Assembly: GCF_014269205.2 (NCBI RefSeq)
Contig: NZ_JABWRY020000001.1
Coordinates: 2,294,001-2,358,000, forward strand
Source of the DNA: Pseudomonas kermanshahensis
Lineage (GTDB): Bacteria > Pseudomonadota > Gammaproteobacteria > Pseudomonadales > Pseudomonadaceae
Length of the DNA: 64,000 nt
Direction: 5' to 3'
Positions 47,038 to 56,042 of this stretch are shown here, piece after piece. A program made the translations under genes and the position numbers. Each line of letters begins with the position of its first letter. The stretch's first letter is position 1. The notes beneath the pieces are model-generated. The model was given only the letters and a program-made list of their open reading frames with translations, was not told where the DNA came from and did no database searches.

Positions 47038-48348
47038 ATGCAGACTTCGAGCACAGGCGTGTCGCGTACCCGGCAGGTGGTCGCTGCCGTCATCGGCAAT
47101 GCGCTGGAGTGGTATGACTTTATCGTGTACGGCTTTCTGGCGAGCATCATCGCCCGGCAGTTCTTCCCCTCCGACGACGAATACGCCTCGCTGCTGATGG
47201 CCCTGGCCACCTTCGGCGTGGGCTTTTTCATGCGCCCGGTGGGCGGCGTGCTGCTGGGCATGTACGCCGACCGCAAAGGCCGCAAGGCGGCCATGCAGCT
47301 GATCATCCGCCTGATGACCGTGTCCATCGCCATGATCGCCTTTGCGCCCAACTACCTCGCCATCGGCATGGGCGCGCCGTTGCTGATCGTGGTGGCGCGC
47401 ATGCTCCAGGGCTTCGCTACAGGGGGCGAATACGCCAGCGCAACAGCGTTTCTGGTGGAAAGCGCACCCGCCCATCGCAAAGGCCTGTATGGCTCCTGGC
47501 AACTGGTGGGGCAGTGCCTGGCGGTGTTCTCGGGGGCGGCGATGGTGGCGTTGGTGACGCACCTGTGCACGCCTGAGGCGCTGGACAGCTGGGGCTGGCG
47601 AATCCCGTTCGTGCTTGGCCTGCTGATTGGCCCGGTGGGGCTGTGGATTCGCAAGCACATGGAAGAACCCGAAGAGTTCCTAGAGGCGCGTAAACAGGCC
47701 AAGGGCCAGGCGCCGGGGCTGTGGCAGGTACTGCGGGAACACCGCCGCAGCCTGCTGGTGTCGATGGGCCTGGCGTGTGGCGCCACGGTATCGTTCTACG
47801 TGGTGCTGGTGAACATGCCGACCTTCGCCCACAAGAACCTCGGGTTGCCGCTGGACCAGGTGCTGTTGGTGCAGATGCTCGCGGTGGGGTTGATGACCGT
47901 GGTCATCCCGCTGGCGGGGGCCTTGTCTGACCGGCTGGGCCGGCGACCGGTACTAATGGCCTTCACCCTGGCCTTCTTCGTGATGGTTTATCCGTTGTAC
48001 GTGTGGGTGGCGGCGGCGCCGTCGATCGAGCGCCTGCTGGTGATGCAGCTGCTGCTGTGCACCGCCATCGGCGGGTTTTTTGGCCCGGCGCCGACTGCCC
48101 TGGCCGAGCAGTTCCCGGTCGAGGTGCGTTCGACCGGGGTATCGGTGGCCTACAACGTGGCGGTGATGGTGTTCGGCGGCTTTGCGCCGCTGATCGTCAC
48201 CTGGCTGAGCAAAGCCCTTAACACGCCGGTGGCGCCGTCGTTCTATGTACTGTTTGCTTGCCTGCTGACGCTGTTGGGCACCTACTGCCTGAAAGAAGCG
48301 CCGCGTGCGGGTAAAGCTGTCGCGTTCAACCTTGGAGTGAAACCGTGA
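47038..48348 (+). CDS. MHS-family major facilitator transporter
   Basis: This 436-residue inner-membrane transporter has 12 predicted helices. The N-terminal NALEWYDFIVYGFLASIIA and the loop motif GMYADRKGRKAAM are typical of the metabolite:H+ symporter group. ATG 47038 is preferred (GGAG at 47026); ATG 47020 would add six residues. It overlaps the amidase start by four bases, so the transporter likely imports that enzyme's substrate or a precursor. Confidence 0.87.
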   Translation: MQTSSTGVSRTRQVVAAVIGNALEWYDFIVYGFLASIIARQFFPSDDEYASLLMALATFGVGFFMRPVGGVLLGMYADRKGRKAAMQLIIRLMTVSIAMIAFAPNYLAIGMGAPLLIVVARMLQGFATGGEYASATAFLVESAPAHRKGLYGSWQLVGQCLAVFSGAAMVALVTHLCTPEALDSWGWRIPFVLGLLIGPVGLWIRKHMEEPEEFLEARKQAKGQAPGLWQVLREHRRSLLVSMGLACGATVSFYVVLVNMPTFAHKNLGLPLDQVLLVQMLAVGLMTVVIPLAGALSDRLGRRPVLMAFTLAFFVMVYPLYVWVAAAPSIERLLVMQLLLCTAIGGFFGPAPTALAEQFPVEVRSTGVSVAYNVAVMVFGGFAPLIVTWLSKALNTPVAPSFYVLFACLLTLLGTYCLKEAPRAGKAVAFNLGVKP

Positions 48349-49802
48349 AGCCGCTAGCCATCGACCCAATCGTAGCGCTGGATGCCGAGGTGTTGTCCCG
48401 CGCAATTCATGCCCGCCAAGTATCGTGCCGTGAGGTGATGCTGGCGTACCTCGCCCATATCGAGCGTTTCAACCCGCAGGTCAATGCGCTGGTGTCGCTG
48501 CGTGCGGCCGAGGTGCTGCTGGCCGAAGCCGATGAGCGCGACGGTGAACTGGCGCGGGGGCAGTCAAGGGGCTGGATGCAGGGCATGCCCCAGGCAATCA
48601 AAGACCTTGCTGCCACGGCCGGGCTGCGCACCACCCTGGGTTCGCCGCTGTTCGCTGAGCAGGTGCCCGAACACGATGCGGTCAGCGTGGCACGGGTCAG
48701 GGCCAGTGGGGCGATCATCGTCGGCAAGAGCAACGTGCCGGAGTTCGGCCTGGGCTCGCAAAGCTACAACACCCTGTTTGGCACCACCCTCAATGCCTAC
48801 GACCCAAGCCGGGTGGCCGGCGGCAGCAGTGGCGGGGCCGCGGCGGCCTTGGCCCTGCGTTTGCTGCCGGTGGCCGATGGCAGCGACATGATGGGCTCGC
48901 TGCGCAACCCGGCGGCGTTCAACAACGTGTTCGGCCTGCGCCCGTCCCAGGGGCGGGTGCCGCATGGTCCGGCGCCGGAGGTGTTCCTGCAGCAACTGGC
49001 CACCGAAGGGCCGATGGGGCGCAGCGTGGTCGATGTCGCGCGGCTGTTGACGACCCAGGCAGGCTTCGATGCAAGGGTGCCGTTGTCGCTGAGTGGCGGC
49101 AAGGTTGATTTCGCTGAAGGGTTGCAGCGCGACTTTAAGGGCGCGCGGCTGGGCTGGCTGGGCGATTATGACGGCTATCTGCCGATGGAAGACGGAGTGC
49201 TGAGCCTGTGCGAGTCGGCCCTGACGGATTTTGCCGAGCTGGGTTGCCAGATCGAGGCCTGCCAGCCGGCCTTTGACTTGGCGCGCCTCTGGCAATGCTG
49301 GCTGACCCACCGCCACTTCCTGGTGCACGGCACCCTCGGTGCTGCCTATGCCGACCCGGGCAAGCGTGCCCTGCTCAAGCCTGAGGCGCAGTGGGAAGTC
49401 GAGGGCGGCCTGCACCTGAATGCTGCGCAGGTGTACCAGGCTTCGATAGACCGCAGTGCGTGGTACCAGGCCCTCGGCAGGTTGTTCGAACGTTACGATT
49501 TCCTGCTGTTGCCTTCGGCCCAAGTGTTCCCTTTCGATGCACAGCAGGCGTGGCCGAAGGCGGTCGCAGGGCGAACGATGGACACGTATCACCGCTGGAT
49601 GGAGGTGGTAATCGGGCCGACCCTGGCAGGGCTGCCGAGCATCAGTGTACCGGTGGGTTTCAGTACCACGGGGTTGCCGATGGGCCTGCAAATCATTGGC
49701 CCAGCCCAGGCGGACCACGCGGTGTTGCAACTGGCCCATGCCCATGAGCAACTGAGCCGCTGGGTCGAACGGCGGCCGCCGCCGTGCTTGCAACTTGCGT
49801 AA
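48345..49802 (+). CDS. Amidase-signature family hydrolase
   Basis: This 485-residue amidase has the Ser-cisSer-Lys triad elements: Lys in MPQAIKDLA, the Gly/Ser-rich GGSSGGAAAALAL, and the nucleophile region DGSDMMGSLRNPAA. Length and layout match the AS family, which hydrolyses linear or aryl amides in the cytoplasm. It is coupled to the transporter by ATGA overlap and followed by an IclR regulator that probably controls the set. Confidence 0.87.
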   Translation: MKPLAIDPIVALDAEVLSRAIHARQVSCREVMLAYLAHIERFNPQVNALVSLRAAEVLLAEADERDGELARGQSRGWMQGMPQAIKDLAATAGLRTTLGSPLFAEQVPEHDAVSVARVRASGAIIVGKSNVPEFGLGSQSYNTLFGTTLNAYDPSRVAGGSSGGAAAALALRLLPVADGSDMMGSLRNPAAFNNVFGLRPSQGRVPHGPAPEVFLQQLATEGPMGRSVVDVARLLTTQAGFDARVPLSLSGGKVDFAEGLQRDFKGARLGWLGDYDGYLPMEDGVLSLCESALTDFAELGCQIEACQPAFDLARLWQCWLTHRHFLVHGTLGAAYADPGKRALLKPEAQWEVEGGLHLNAAQVYQASIDRSAWYQALGRLFERYDFLLLPSAQVFPFDAQQAWPKAVAGRTMDTYHRWMEVVIGPTLAGLPSISVPVGFSTTGLPMGLQIIGPAQADHAVLQLAHAHEQLSRWVERRPPPCLQLA

Positions 49803-49872
49803 AGGCCCTGGGTAGGCGCGGTTCTTGCTGTGCATGATGACCAACCCGCCAAGTGACAGGGAGGTCAGACAC

Positions 49873-50646
49873 ATGGGCAACATGACAGACAGTGGCGGCG
49901 TACGCTCGGTGGAGCGGGCGCTGGCCATCGTCGACTTGCTGGGCGAACACCAGGCATTGGGGCTTGAAGAACTGCATTACCTGACGGCGCTGCCCAAGGC
50001 CACGGTCTCGCGCATGCTCGCCACCTTGCAGGAGCAGGGGTGGGTCTACCGGGGCTTGAGCGACCGGCGCTATCGCCTGTGTGCCCGGCGCCTGTTCGGC
50101 GACCGCCAGTTGCGCTTCAAGCGGCGCCTGGTGGAGCAGGCGGCGCCTTGGCTGCTTGAGCTGAGCGAACGCACCGGGCTGGTGGCAGACCTGTCGTGCT
50201 TCGATGGCGAGCGGCTGGAGGTGATGGAAAGCGCCATCCCTCAGGTGTTGCGCAAGCGCTACCCGAACAACTGCCAGATCGTCGGCCACCATGCCAGCCT
50301 GTTTCATTCGGCGATGGGGCGCGCGTGCCTGGGGGAGCTGGACGGTAACGAAGTGCAGCGCTTGGCCAGCCACCAACGGTTGGGTGATGACAGCCTGTTG
50401 CGCGATATCGAGGAGGATGCGCACAAGGGCTTTGGCCAGCGTACCGAGGGGCATTGGGAATACCCGGTGCGGTTGCCGTTTCTGATCCGGGCGATCGCCT
50501 TGCCGGTGCGGGTCGAGGGGCAACTGGCGGGCAGCATCGCCCTGCACTGGCCGGTGGACCAGGCGCCGGTGGAGCGGGTGTTGAGCCTGCACCTGGACCG
50601 ATTGGCGGCGACAGTGGGCCAGGTGCAGCATGCGCTAGAGGCTTGA
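49873..50646 (+). CDS. IclR-family transcriptional regulator
   Basis: This 257-residue regulator has an N-terminal winged helix-turn-helix (VERALAIVDLLGEHQALGLE, then LPKATVSRMLATL) and a C-terminal GAF-like effector domain. It starts at ATG 49873 with AGGGAGGTC upstream. It lies after the amidase gene and probably regulates the hydrolase-transporter-amidase genes. Its 3' end overlaps the convergent AraC gene by 12 bases. Confidence 0.87.
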   Translation: MGNMTDSGGVRSVERALAIVDLLGEHQALGLEELHYLTALPKATVSRMLATLQEQGWVYRGLSDRRYRLCARRLFGDRQLRFKRRLVEQAAPWLLELSERTGLVADLSCFDGERLEVMESAIPQVLRKRYPNNCQIVGHHASLFHSAMGRACLGELDGNEVQRLASHQRLGDDSLLRDIEEDAHKGFGQRTEGHWEYPVRLPFLIRAIALPVRVEGQLAGSIALHWPVDQAPVERVLSLHLDRLAATVGQVQHALEA

Positions 50647-51546
50647 AGAAACCTGTACTGGCCTCTTTGCGGGCAACGCGGCCTCGCGAAACTCACTCGG
50701 GCTCACCCCCGAGTGCTTGCGAAAAAACCGGCTGAAATACCCCACATCGACAAACCCCAGGTCATGGGCAATCTCTTTCACGCTGAGGCTGGAATGCCCC
50801 AGCGCCCGTTTGGCCTCCAGCACCAACCGGGCGTTGATGACATTCATCGGGGTCATGCCCAGGTGTTCCTGGCACAGCCGCCCCAGCGTGGCCAACGTCA
50901 GCCCGAGTTCAGCGGCATAAGCCCCCAACGACCAATGCTCGCGAAAGTGCATGTCCACCAGCTCGCGGAACCCGGTCAGTTGCTGGCTGCGCCTGGACGG
51001 TGGGCGACGCCCGTTACCACTGGCCTGTGGTTCGTGGCGCAGCACCTGGATCAGCAGCGTCAGCAACAGTGACATGCTGCTGGCCACATGCTCGCGAGCG
51101 CGGTTGTGGTATTCCTCGTGCAGGGCGCGGCACAACGGCAGCAGGGGGTCTTCGTCGGCTTCCCAGCGGGGCAGGGCGATCACCTGGGGTTTGCGGACCG
51201 TTGCCAGCAGGTTCGGCGCCAGTACCTGGGTGATGCTTTCCAGCGGGTGCTGCGCCGCCGTGATCACCTGGCCCTCGACCGCACCGGCCCACTGGAAGCC
51301 ATGCACCACCTGCGCCGGCACGTACACCACGCAGGGCGCCTGGGCCTGCACGCGGTCACTGTCGAACAGCACTTCACCGCCGCCGCTTTGCAGGTACAGC
51401 AACTGCAGCAGGCCTTCGTGACGGTGCGCGGCGATCTCCCAGTTGTGGGCACCGGAGCGTTTGGAGATCGACTCCACATGCAGCGACTCGTGCCACACCG
51501 GCTGTGCAGTCTCACCGTACAGGGCGTAATTGGGGATCTTGTTCAT
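50635..51546 (-). CDS. AraC-family regulator (PobR-like)
   Basis: This 303-residue regulator has an N-terminal cupin-type sensor (HRHEGLLQLLYLQSGGGEVL) and a C-terminal double helix-turn-helix (about 195-290; SVKEIAHDLGFVDVGYFSRF). It resembles regulators of 4-hydroxybenzoate hydroxylase. It is divergent from the SDR-led operon across 177 bases and most likely activates it. A palindrome CTGAAC-AG-GTTCAG (51594-51607) in that gap could be its site, although AraC proteins often bind direct repeats. Confidence 0.86.
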   Translation of the reverse strand: MNKIPNYALYGETAQPVWHESLHVESISKRSGAHNWEIAAHRHEGLLQLLYLQSGGGEVLFDSDRVQAQAPCVVYVPAQVVHGFQWAGAVEGQVITAAQHPLESITQVLAPNLLATVRKPQVIALPRWEADEDPLLPLCRALHEEYHNRAREHVASSMSLLLTLLIQVLRHEPQASGNGRRPPSRRSQQLTGFRELVDMHFREHWSLGAYAAELGLTLATLGRLCQEHLGMTPMNVINARLVLEAKRALGHSSLSVKEIAHDLGFVDVGYFSRFFRKHSGVSPSEFREAALPAKRPVQVSSSL

Positions 51547-51723
51547 GGTGTTGTAATTGTTTTGATCGGTACCCGGCTACTGTGCCACAGCCGCTGAACA
51601 GGTTCAGGGGCGGAGCAGCAAATTGTCGGGAATGTGGGGTTGGTTGCAGGTTTTGTCCATTCTGCCCGGGTGCCTGTCAGCCCTAGGCTGTTCGCCAGAT
51701 GAAGCGACACTCTGGAGAGCAGC

Positions 51724-52551
51724 ATGCATAACAACAAGATTAGCGCTCACTGGCTGGGCCTGGATTCAGCCGTTTGTGTAGTGACCGGCGCGGCCGGCGG
51801 CATTGGCGCGGCACTGGCTGCCGCGTTGGTCGAACAGCAAGCCCATGTGGTGTTGCTGGACCGCGACCTGGGCAAGTGCCGTGAGCTGGCGGCCACCTTG
51901 GGCGAGCACAGTGTCGGCGAGGTCAGCGCGCTGGGGTGCGACATCGCCGACCCCGACAGCGTAAGCCACGCCGCGGCACAGGTGCAGGCGCTGCACGGCC
52001 GCTGCGATGTACTGATCAACAACGCCAGTGTGCTGCGCCCGGGTTCGCTCGACGTGCTGACCCTGGAGCAATGGAACCAGGTGTTGGCGGTCAACCTCAG
52101 CGGCTACCTGCTGTGTTCGCAGGCCTTCGGCAGCTTGATGCTTGCCCGAGGCCAGGGGCGCATCGTGCATGTAGCGTCGATCGCGGCCCATTACCCTCAA
52201 CCCAACAGTGGTGCCTACAGCGCGGCCAAGGCCGGGGTCAGCATGTTGTCCCGGCAGATTGCCGTAGAGTGGGGGCCGCGCGGGGTACGCAGCAACGCGG
52301 TGTGCCCGGGGTTGATCCGCACGCCGCTGTCGGCGGCGTTTTACGCGGACCCGCACATCGAACGCCAGCGCAGCGCCATGACCGCCAACCAGCGCATCGG
52401 CGAGCCGCAGGACATCGCCGAGGCGGTGCTGTTTCTTGCCAGCCCGCGTGCCGACTACATCAACGGCGCCGAGCTGACGGTCGATGGCGGGCTGGAGAGC
52501 ATGCCCATGGCGTTGATCCCGCGCCCCGGTTTCGAGGGCGTACGCGCATGA
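51724..52551 (+). CDS. Short-chain dehydrogenase/reductase
   Basis: This 275-residue classical SDR has the cofactor motif TGAAGGIGAALA, NNAS, the catalytic Ser in VASIAAHYP, the YxxxK motif as YSAAK, and the ADYINGAELTVDGG tail. The acidic residue after the second strand (LLDRD) suggests NAD preference. It heads an operon with a flavoprotein dehydrogenase, a NIPSNAP protein and an aromatic-acid-type transporter. This fits oxidation of a hydroxyl group in a cyclic compound; the substrate is unknown. Confidence 0.88.
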   Translation: MHNNKISAHWLGLDSAVCVVTGAAGGIGAALAAALVEQQAHVVLLDRDLGKCRELAATLGEHSVGEVSALGCDIADPDSVSHAAAQVQALHGRCDVLINNASVLRPGSLDVLTLEQWNQVLAVNLSGYLLCSQAFGSLMLARGQGRIVHVASIAAHYPQPNSGAYSAAKAGVSMLSRQIAVEWGPRGVRSNAVCPGLIRTPLSAAFYADPHIERQRSAMTANQRIGEPQDIAEAVLFLASPRADYINGAELTVDGGLESMPMALIPRPGFEGVRA

Positions 52552-54266
52552 ACACACGCACCTGCGATGTACTGGTGGTGGGGGCGGGAGCCGGCGGCCT
52601 GGCGACGGCGATCACTGCGAAAAAACACGGCCTGGATGTGGTCGTCATCGAAAAGGACGACTGCTTCGGCGGCACCACGGCGTTCTCCGGTGGGGTGCTG
52701 TGGGTGCCGGGCAACCGGCATGGGATGAACGACAGCGATGAGGCGGCGCTGACCTACCTGCGCAACGAAACCGGCGACTGTTTCGACGAAGTGGCGGTCA
52801 AGGCGTTTCTGCGTCACGGGCCAGACATGGTCGAGTTCTTCGAGCGCGAGACCGCCGTCAAATTCGTCCCCACGCTGTACCCCGACTATCACCCACACGT
52901 GGAAGGTGGCGTCGATGTCGGGCGCTCGATACTGGCAGCGCCCTACGACATTCGCGGCCTTGGGCCCGACATGGCACGCCTGCGGCCACCGCTCAAGACC
53001 ATCACCTTCATCGGCATGATGTTCAATTCGTCGAATGCCGACCTCAAGCACTTCTTCAATGCCACCCGCTCGCTGACCTCGTTCGTGTATGTGGCCAAGC
53101 GCTTGCTGACCCACCTCAAGGAGTTGGCGCTGTACCGGCGCGGCACTCAGGTGACCAGCGGCAATGCCCTGGCGGCGCGGCTGGTGAAGTCGGCGCTGGA
53201 CCTGGGCATTCCGATTTTGACCGGGACCCCGGCCAGGCACCTGTTGCGTGAAGGCAATCGGGTCACTGGCGTGTTGGCGAAACAAGGCGACAGCGAACTG
53301 CGCATCGAGGCGCGGCGCGGCGTGGTGCTGGCCTGTGGTGGGTTTTCCCATGACGTGCAACGGTTGAAGCAGGCCTACCCGCATGTGCGTCGGGGTGGCG
53401 AGCACTTTTCGCCGGTGCCAGCAGGCAACACGGGTGATGGTGCGCGTATGGCTGAAACGATGGGCGCCAAGGTCGATATCCGCCTGCAAGCGGCGGCGGC
53501 GTGGATGCCGGTGTCCAAGGTGCCGATGGGGGCAGGGCGATTTGTCGCGTTCCCCCATTTGCTCGACCGTTACAAGCCCGGTGTGATCGGCGTGCTGCGC
53601 TCAGGCAAGCGCTTTACCAACGAATCGAATTCCTACCACGACGTGGGTGCCGCCTTGATCGAGGCGTGTGCAGAGCAACCGGAAACCGCCATGTGGCTGG
53701 TCTGTGACCGGCGCACCCTGGCCAAGTACGGCCTGGGTTTCGCCAAGCCCTCGCCGATGCCGCTGGGGCCGCTGTTGCGTAACGGCTACTTGCTCAAGGG
53801 CAGCAGCCTCACCGAGCTGGCGCGCAAGGCCGGGATCGATGCCGCCGGGCTGGAGCAGACCGTACGTGAGTACAACCTGGGCGCCGTTCAGGGTGAGGAC
53901 CGCCAGTTTGGGCGAGGTACCACGCGTTTCAATCGCTACCTGGCCGACCCGCAGCACACGCCCAACCCGTGCGTGGCGCCAGTGGCCGAGGGGCCTTACT
54001 TTGCCGTGAAGGTGATCATGGGTGACCTGGGCACCTTCGACGGCATCCGCACCAGCGTGGTCGGCGAAGTGCTGGGCGCCGATCAGCAGGCCATCGACGG
54101 CCTGTACGCCGTCGGCAACGACCGCGCCAGCATCATGGGCGGCAATTACCCCGGTGCGGGCATCACCCTGGGGCCAATCATGACCTTTGGCTACATCACC
54201 GGGCGCCACCTGGCGGGCGTCGAACAAGGGCTGGCGACAGCGGGCAAAGCGCGGGAGGTTGCATGA
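52548..54266 (+). CDS. FAD-dependent 3-ketosteroid-dehydrogenase-like flavoprotein
   Basis: This 572-residue protein belongs to the fumarate reductase/3-ketosteroid delta1-dehydrogenase superfamily. It has an N-terminal FAD motif (VLVVGAGAGGLATAITAKKH), then GGTTAFSGG, and a C-terminal FAD segment (YAVGNDRASIMGGNYPGAG). Such enzymes introduce or remove a double bond next to a carbonyl. It is coupled by ATGA overlaps on both sides. Whether the substrate is a steroid or a smaller cyclic ketone cannot be told by eye. Confidence 0.85.
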   Translation: MNTRTCDVLVVGAGAGGLATAITAKKHGLDVVVIEKDDCFGGTTAFSGGVLWVPGNRHGMNDSDEAALTYLRNETGDCFDEVAVKAFLRHGPDMVEFFERETAVKFVPTLYPDYHPHVEGGVDVGRSILAAPYDIRGLGPDMARLRPPLKTITFIGMMFNSSNADLKHFFNATRSLTSFVYVAKRLLTHLKELALYRRGTQVTSGNALAARLVKSALDLGIPILTGTPARHLLREGNRVTGVLAKQGDSELRIEARRGVVLACGGFSHDVQRLKQAYPHVRRGGEHFSPVPAGNTGDGARMAETMGAKVDIRLQAAAAWMPVSKVPMGAGRFVAFPHLLDRYKPGVIGVLRSGKRFTNESNSYHDVGAALIEACAEQPETAMWLVCDRRTLAKYGLGFAKPSPMPLGPLLRNGYLLKGSSLTELARKAGIDAAGLEQTVREYNLGAVQGEDRQFGRGTTRFNRYLADPQHTPNPCVAPVAEGPYFAVKVIMGDLGTFDGIRTSVVGEVLGADQQAIDGLYAVGNDRASIMGGNYPGAGITLGPIMTFGYITGRHLAGVEQGLATAGKAREVA

Positions 54267-54595
54267 TGGACAAGCCTGTCGTCGATCACAGGGTCTACAC
54301 CATCCGCCCACGTGGCATGGCGGCCTTTCTCGAAGCCTTCGACCAGCTGGCCATGCCGATTCTGCTGCGCCATCTCGGTGCGCCGCTGGCGTTCTACACC
54401 AGCAGCATTGGCCCGCTCAACCAGGTGGTGCACTTGTGGGGCTATGACAGCCTCGATGATTTCGAAAAACGCAGCGCCGCGCGGGACGCTGACCCGGACT
54501 TCGCAGCCTACCTGCAGGCCACCCGCGATCTGGTCGTGGCCCAAGAGACGCGGATCATCCGGCCTGTGCGGCTGCCCAGCCTCGTTCACCGGTAA
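54263..54595 (+). CDS. NIPSNAP-family small protein
   Basis: This 110-residue protein belongs to the NIPSNAP group of dimeric ferredoxin-like alpha/beta-barrel folds (HRVYTIRPRGMAAFLEAFDQ; VVHLWGYDSLDDFEKR). Members occur in catabolic operons, usually without a defined reaction. GGGAGG lies before the tandem ATGs at 54263 and 54266. Coupled to the flavoprotein gene, it may bind an intermediate of the same route. Confidence 0.8.
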   Translation: MMDKPVVDHRVYTIRPRGMAAFLEAFDQLAMPILLRHLGAPLAFYTSSIGPLNQVVHLWGYDSLDDFEKRSAARDADPDFAAYLQATRDLVVAQETRIIRPVRLPSLVHR

Positions 54596-54663
54596 TGCTG
54601 TCTGGGTCGCATGGCGGCCCACTGCCGATGCACCTTCATAAAAACAACAACAGGTGATACCCC

Positions 54664-56007
54664 ATGAACAACGCCATTGATGTGCGCCAACTGATCGACC
54701 AGCAACCCATCGGCCGCTACCAGAAATGGGTGGTCTTCTTGGGCTTTCTGATCATCGCCCTGGATGGGCTGGACGTCGCCCTCATCGGTTTCATCGCACC
54801 GCAATTGAAAAGCGATTGGGGCCTGGGCGCGCAAAGCCTGGGCCCCGTGTTGAGCGCGGCCCTTATCGGCCTGGCGCTCGGTGCACTGATCGCCGGCCCC
54901 TTGGCCGACCGCTATGGGCGCAAGGCGGTCTTGCTGGGCAGTGTCCTGCTGTTTGGTATCTGGACCTTGGCCTCGGCATTCTCGCCCGACCTCGAGACCC
55001 TTGTTGCCCTGCGTTTTCTGACCGGCCTGGGCCTGGGCGCCGCCATGCCCAATGCCAGCACCCTGGTCAGTGAATACGCGCCGGCGCGCAGCCGCTCGCT
55101 GCTGATCACTCTGGCCTTCTGTGGTTTCTCACTGGGTGCGGCGGCAGGCGGTTTTGTCAGTGCCTGGATGATCCCCAACTTGGGCTGGCGCAGCGTGCTG
55201 GTGCTGGGCGGCGTGCTGCCGCTGCTGACAGTGCCGTTGCTGTGCTGGAGGTTGCCCGAGTCGGTCACCTTCCTGGTCAGCAAGGGTGCTGACAAGCGTC
55301 GCATCCACGCCATCGTCAGCCGCCTGGCACCGGAGCGTGTCAACGCCGACAGCACCTTCATCGTACCGGCCAGCGCGCCCAGCAGTGGTGGGGCGATTGC
55401 GACCATTCTCTCGCCGCGCTACCGCTTTGGCACGTTGATGCTTTGGGCTGGCTACGTGCTGGCGCTGTTTCTGGTTTACCTGTTCAGCGGCTGGTTGCCC
55501 ACCTTGGTAAAGGAGGGGGGCGGCTTCTCGGTGGCCGAAGCGGCCATCGTCACCGCCTGTTTCCAGATCGGCGGGCCGCTGGGGGCGATCTCGGTGGGCT
55601 GGGCCATGGACCGCTGCAACCCGCAACGGGTACTGATGCTGACCTTCTTGTTCAGCGGTGCGGTGATCTTCGCCATTGGCCAGGTGGCCGGGGATTTTGC
55701 CTGGCTGTGCGCGATTGCCTGGGCCGTGGGCTTTGGCCTCAATGGCGCGAGTGTGGGCATGAATGCCTTGGCAGCGGCGTTCTACCCCACCGAAGCGCGG
55801 GCGACCGGTGCCAGTTGGATGAGTGGCATCGGCCGCTTCGGGGCGATTCTCAGTGCGTTTGCCGGCGCCCAGATGCTGGCCATGGGCTGGAGCTTTGCAC
55901 AGGTGTTCGCGTCGTTGCTGATCCCGGCGGTATTGGCTGCGCTGGCAGTGTTGTTGCAGGGGCGTCATGCCGGTTCAGGCCGGCGCGCCGCCCGGCAAGC
56001 GGTGTAA
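54664..56007 (+). CDS. AAHS-family aromatic acid:H+ symporter-like transporter
   Basis: This 447-residue major facilitator protein has 12 helices. The early motif IIALDGLDVALIGFIAPQL and the loop GPLADRYGRKAVLLGS are typical of the AAHS group (PcaK, BenK). It ends the SDR-led operon, 68 bases after the NIPSNAP gene. It suggests that the substrate of the operon is an organic acid taken up with protons. Confidence 0.87.
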   Translation: MNNAIDVRQLIDQQPIGRYQKWVVFLGFLIIALDGLDVALIGFIAPQLKSDWGLGAQSLGPVLSAALIGLALGALIAGPLADRYGRKAVLLGSVLLFGIWTLASAFSPDLETLVALRFLTGLGLGAAMPNASTLVSEYAPARSRSLLITLAFCGFSLGAAAGGFVSAWMIPNLGWRSVLVLGGVLPLLTVPLLCWRLPESVTFLVSKGADKRRIHAIVSRLAPERVNADSTFIVPASAPSSGGAIATILSPRYRFGTLMLWAGYVLALFLVYLFSGWLPTLVKEGGGFSVAEAAIVTACFQIGGPLGAISVGWAMDRCNPQRVLMLTFLFSGAVIFAIGQVAGDFAWLCAIAWAVGFGLNGASVGMNALAAAFYPTEARATGASWMSGIGRFGAILSAFAGAQMLAMGWSFAQVFASLLIPAVLAALAVLLQGRHAGSGRRAARQAV

Positions 56008-56042
56008 AGGTCGCTGGAACATGAACACCTGCAGGCTTTCGC

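Noticed and set aside
50635..50646. Twelve-base convergent overlap of IclR and AraC genes as a regulatory antisense arrangement
   Set aside because: Short convergent overlaps are common in compact genomes, and nothing else here suggests a function.
51594..51607. Palindrome CTGAAC-AG-GTTCAG as the AraC-type operator
   Set aside because: AraC proteins usually bind direct repeats, and a 14-base palindrome can arise by chance. Noted in the regulator entry only as a possibility.
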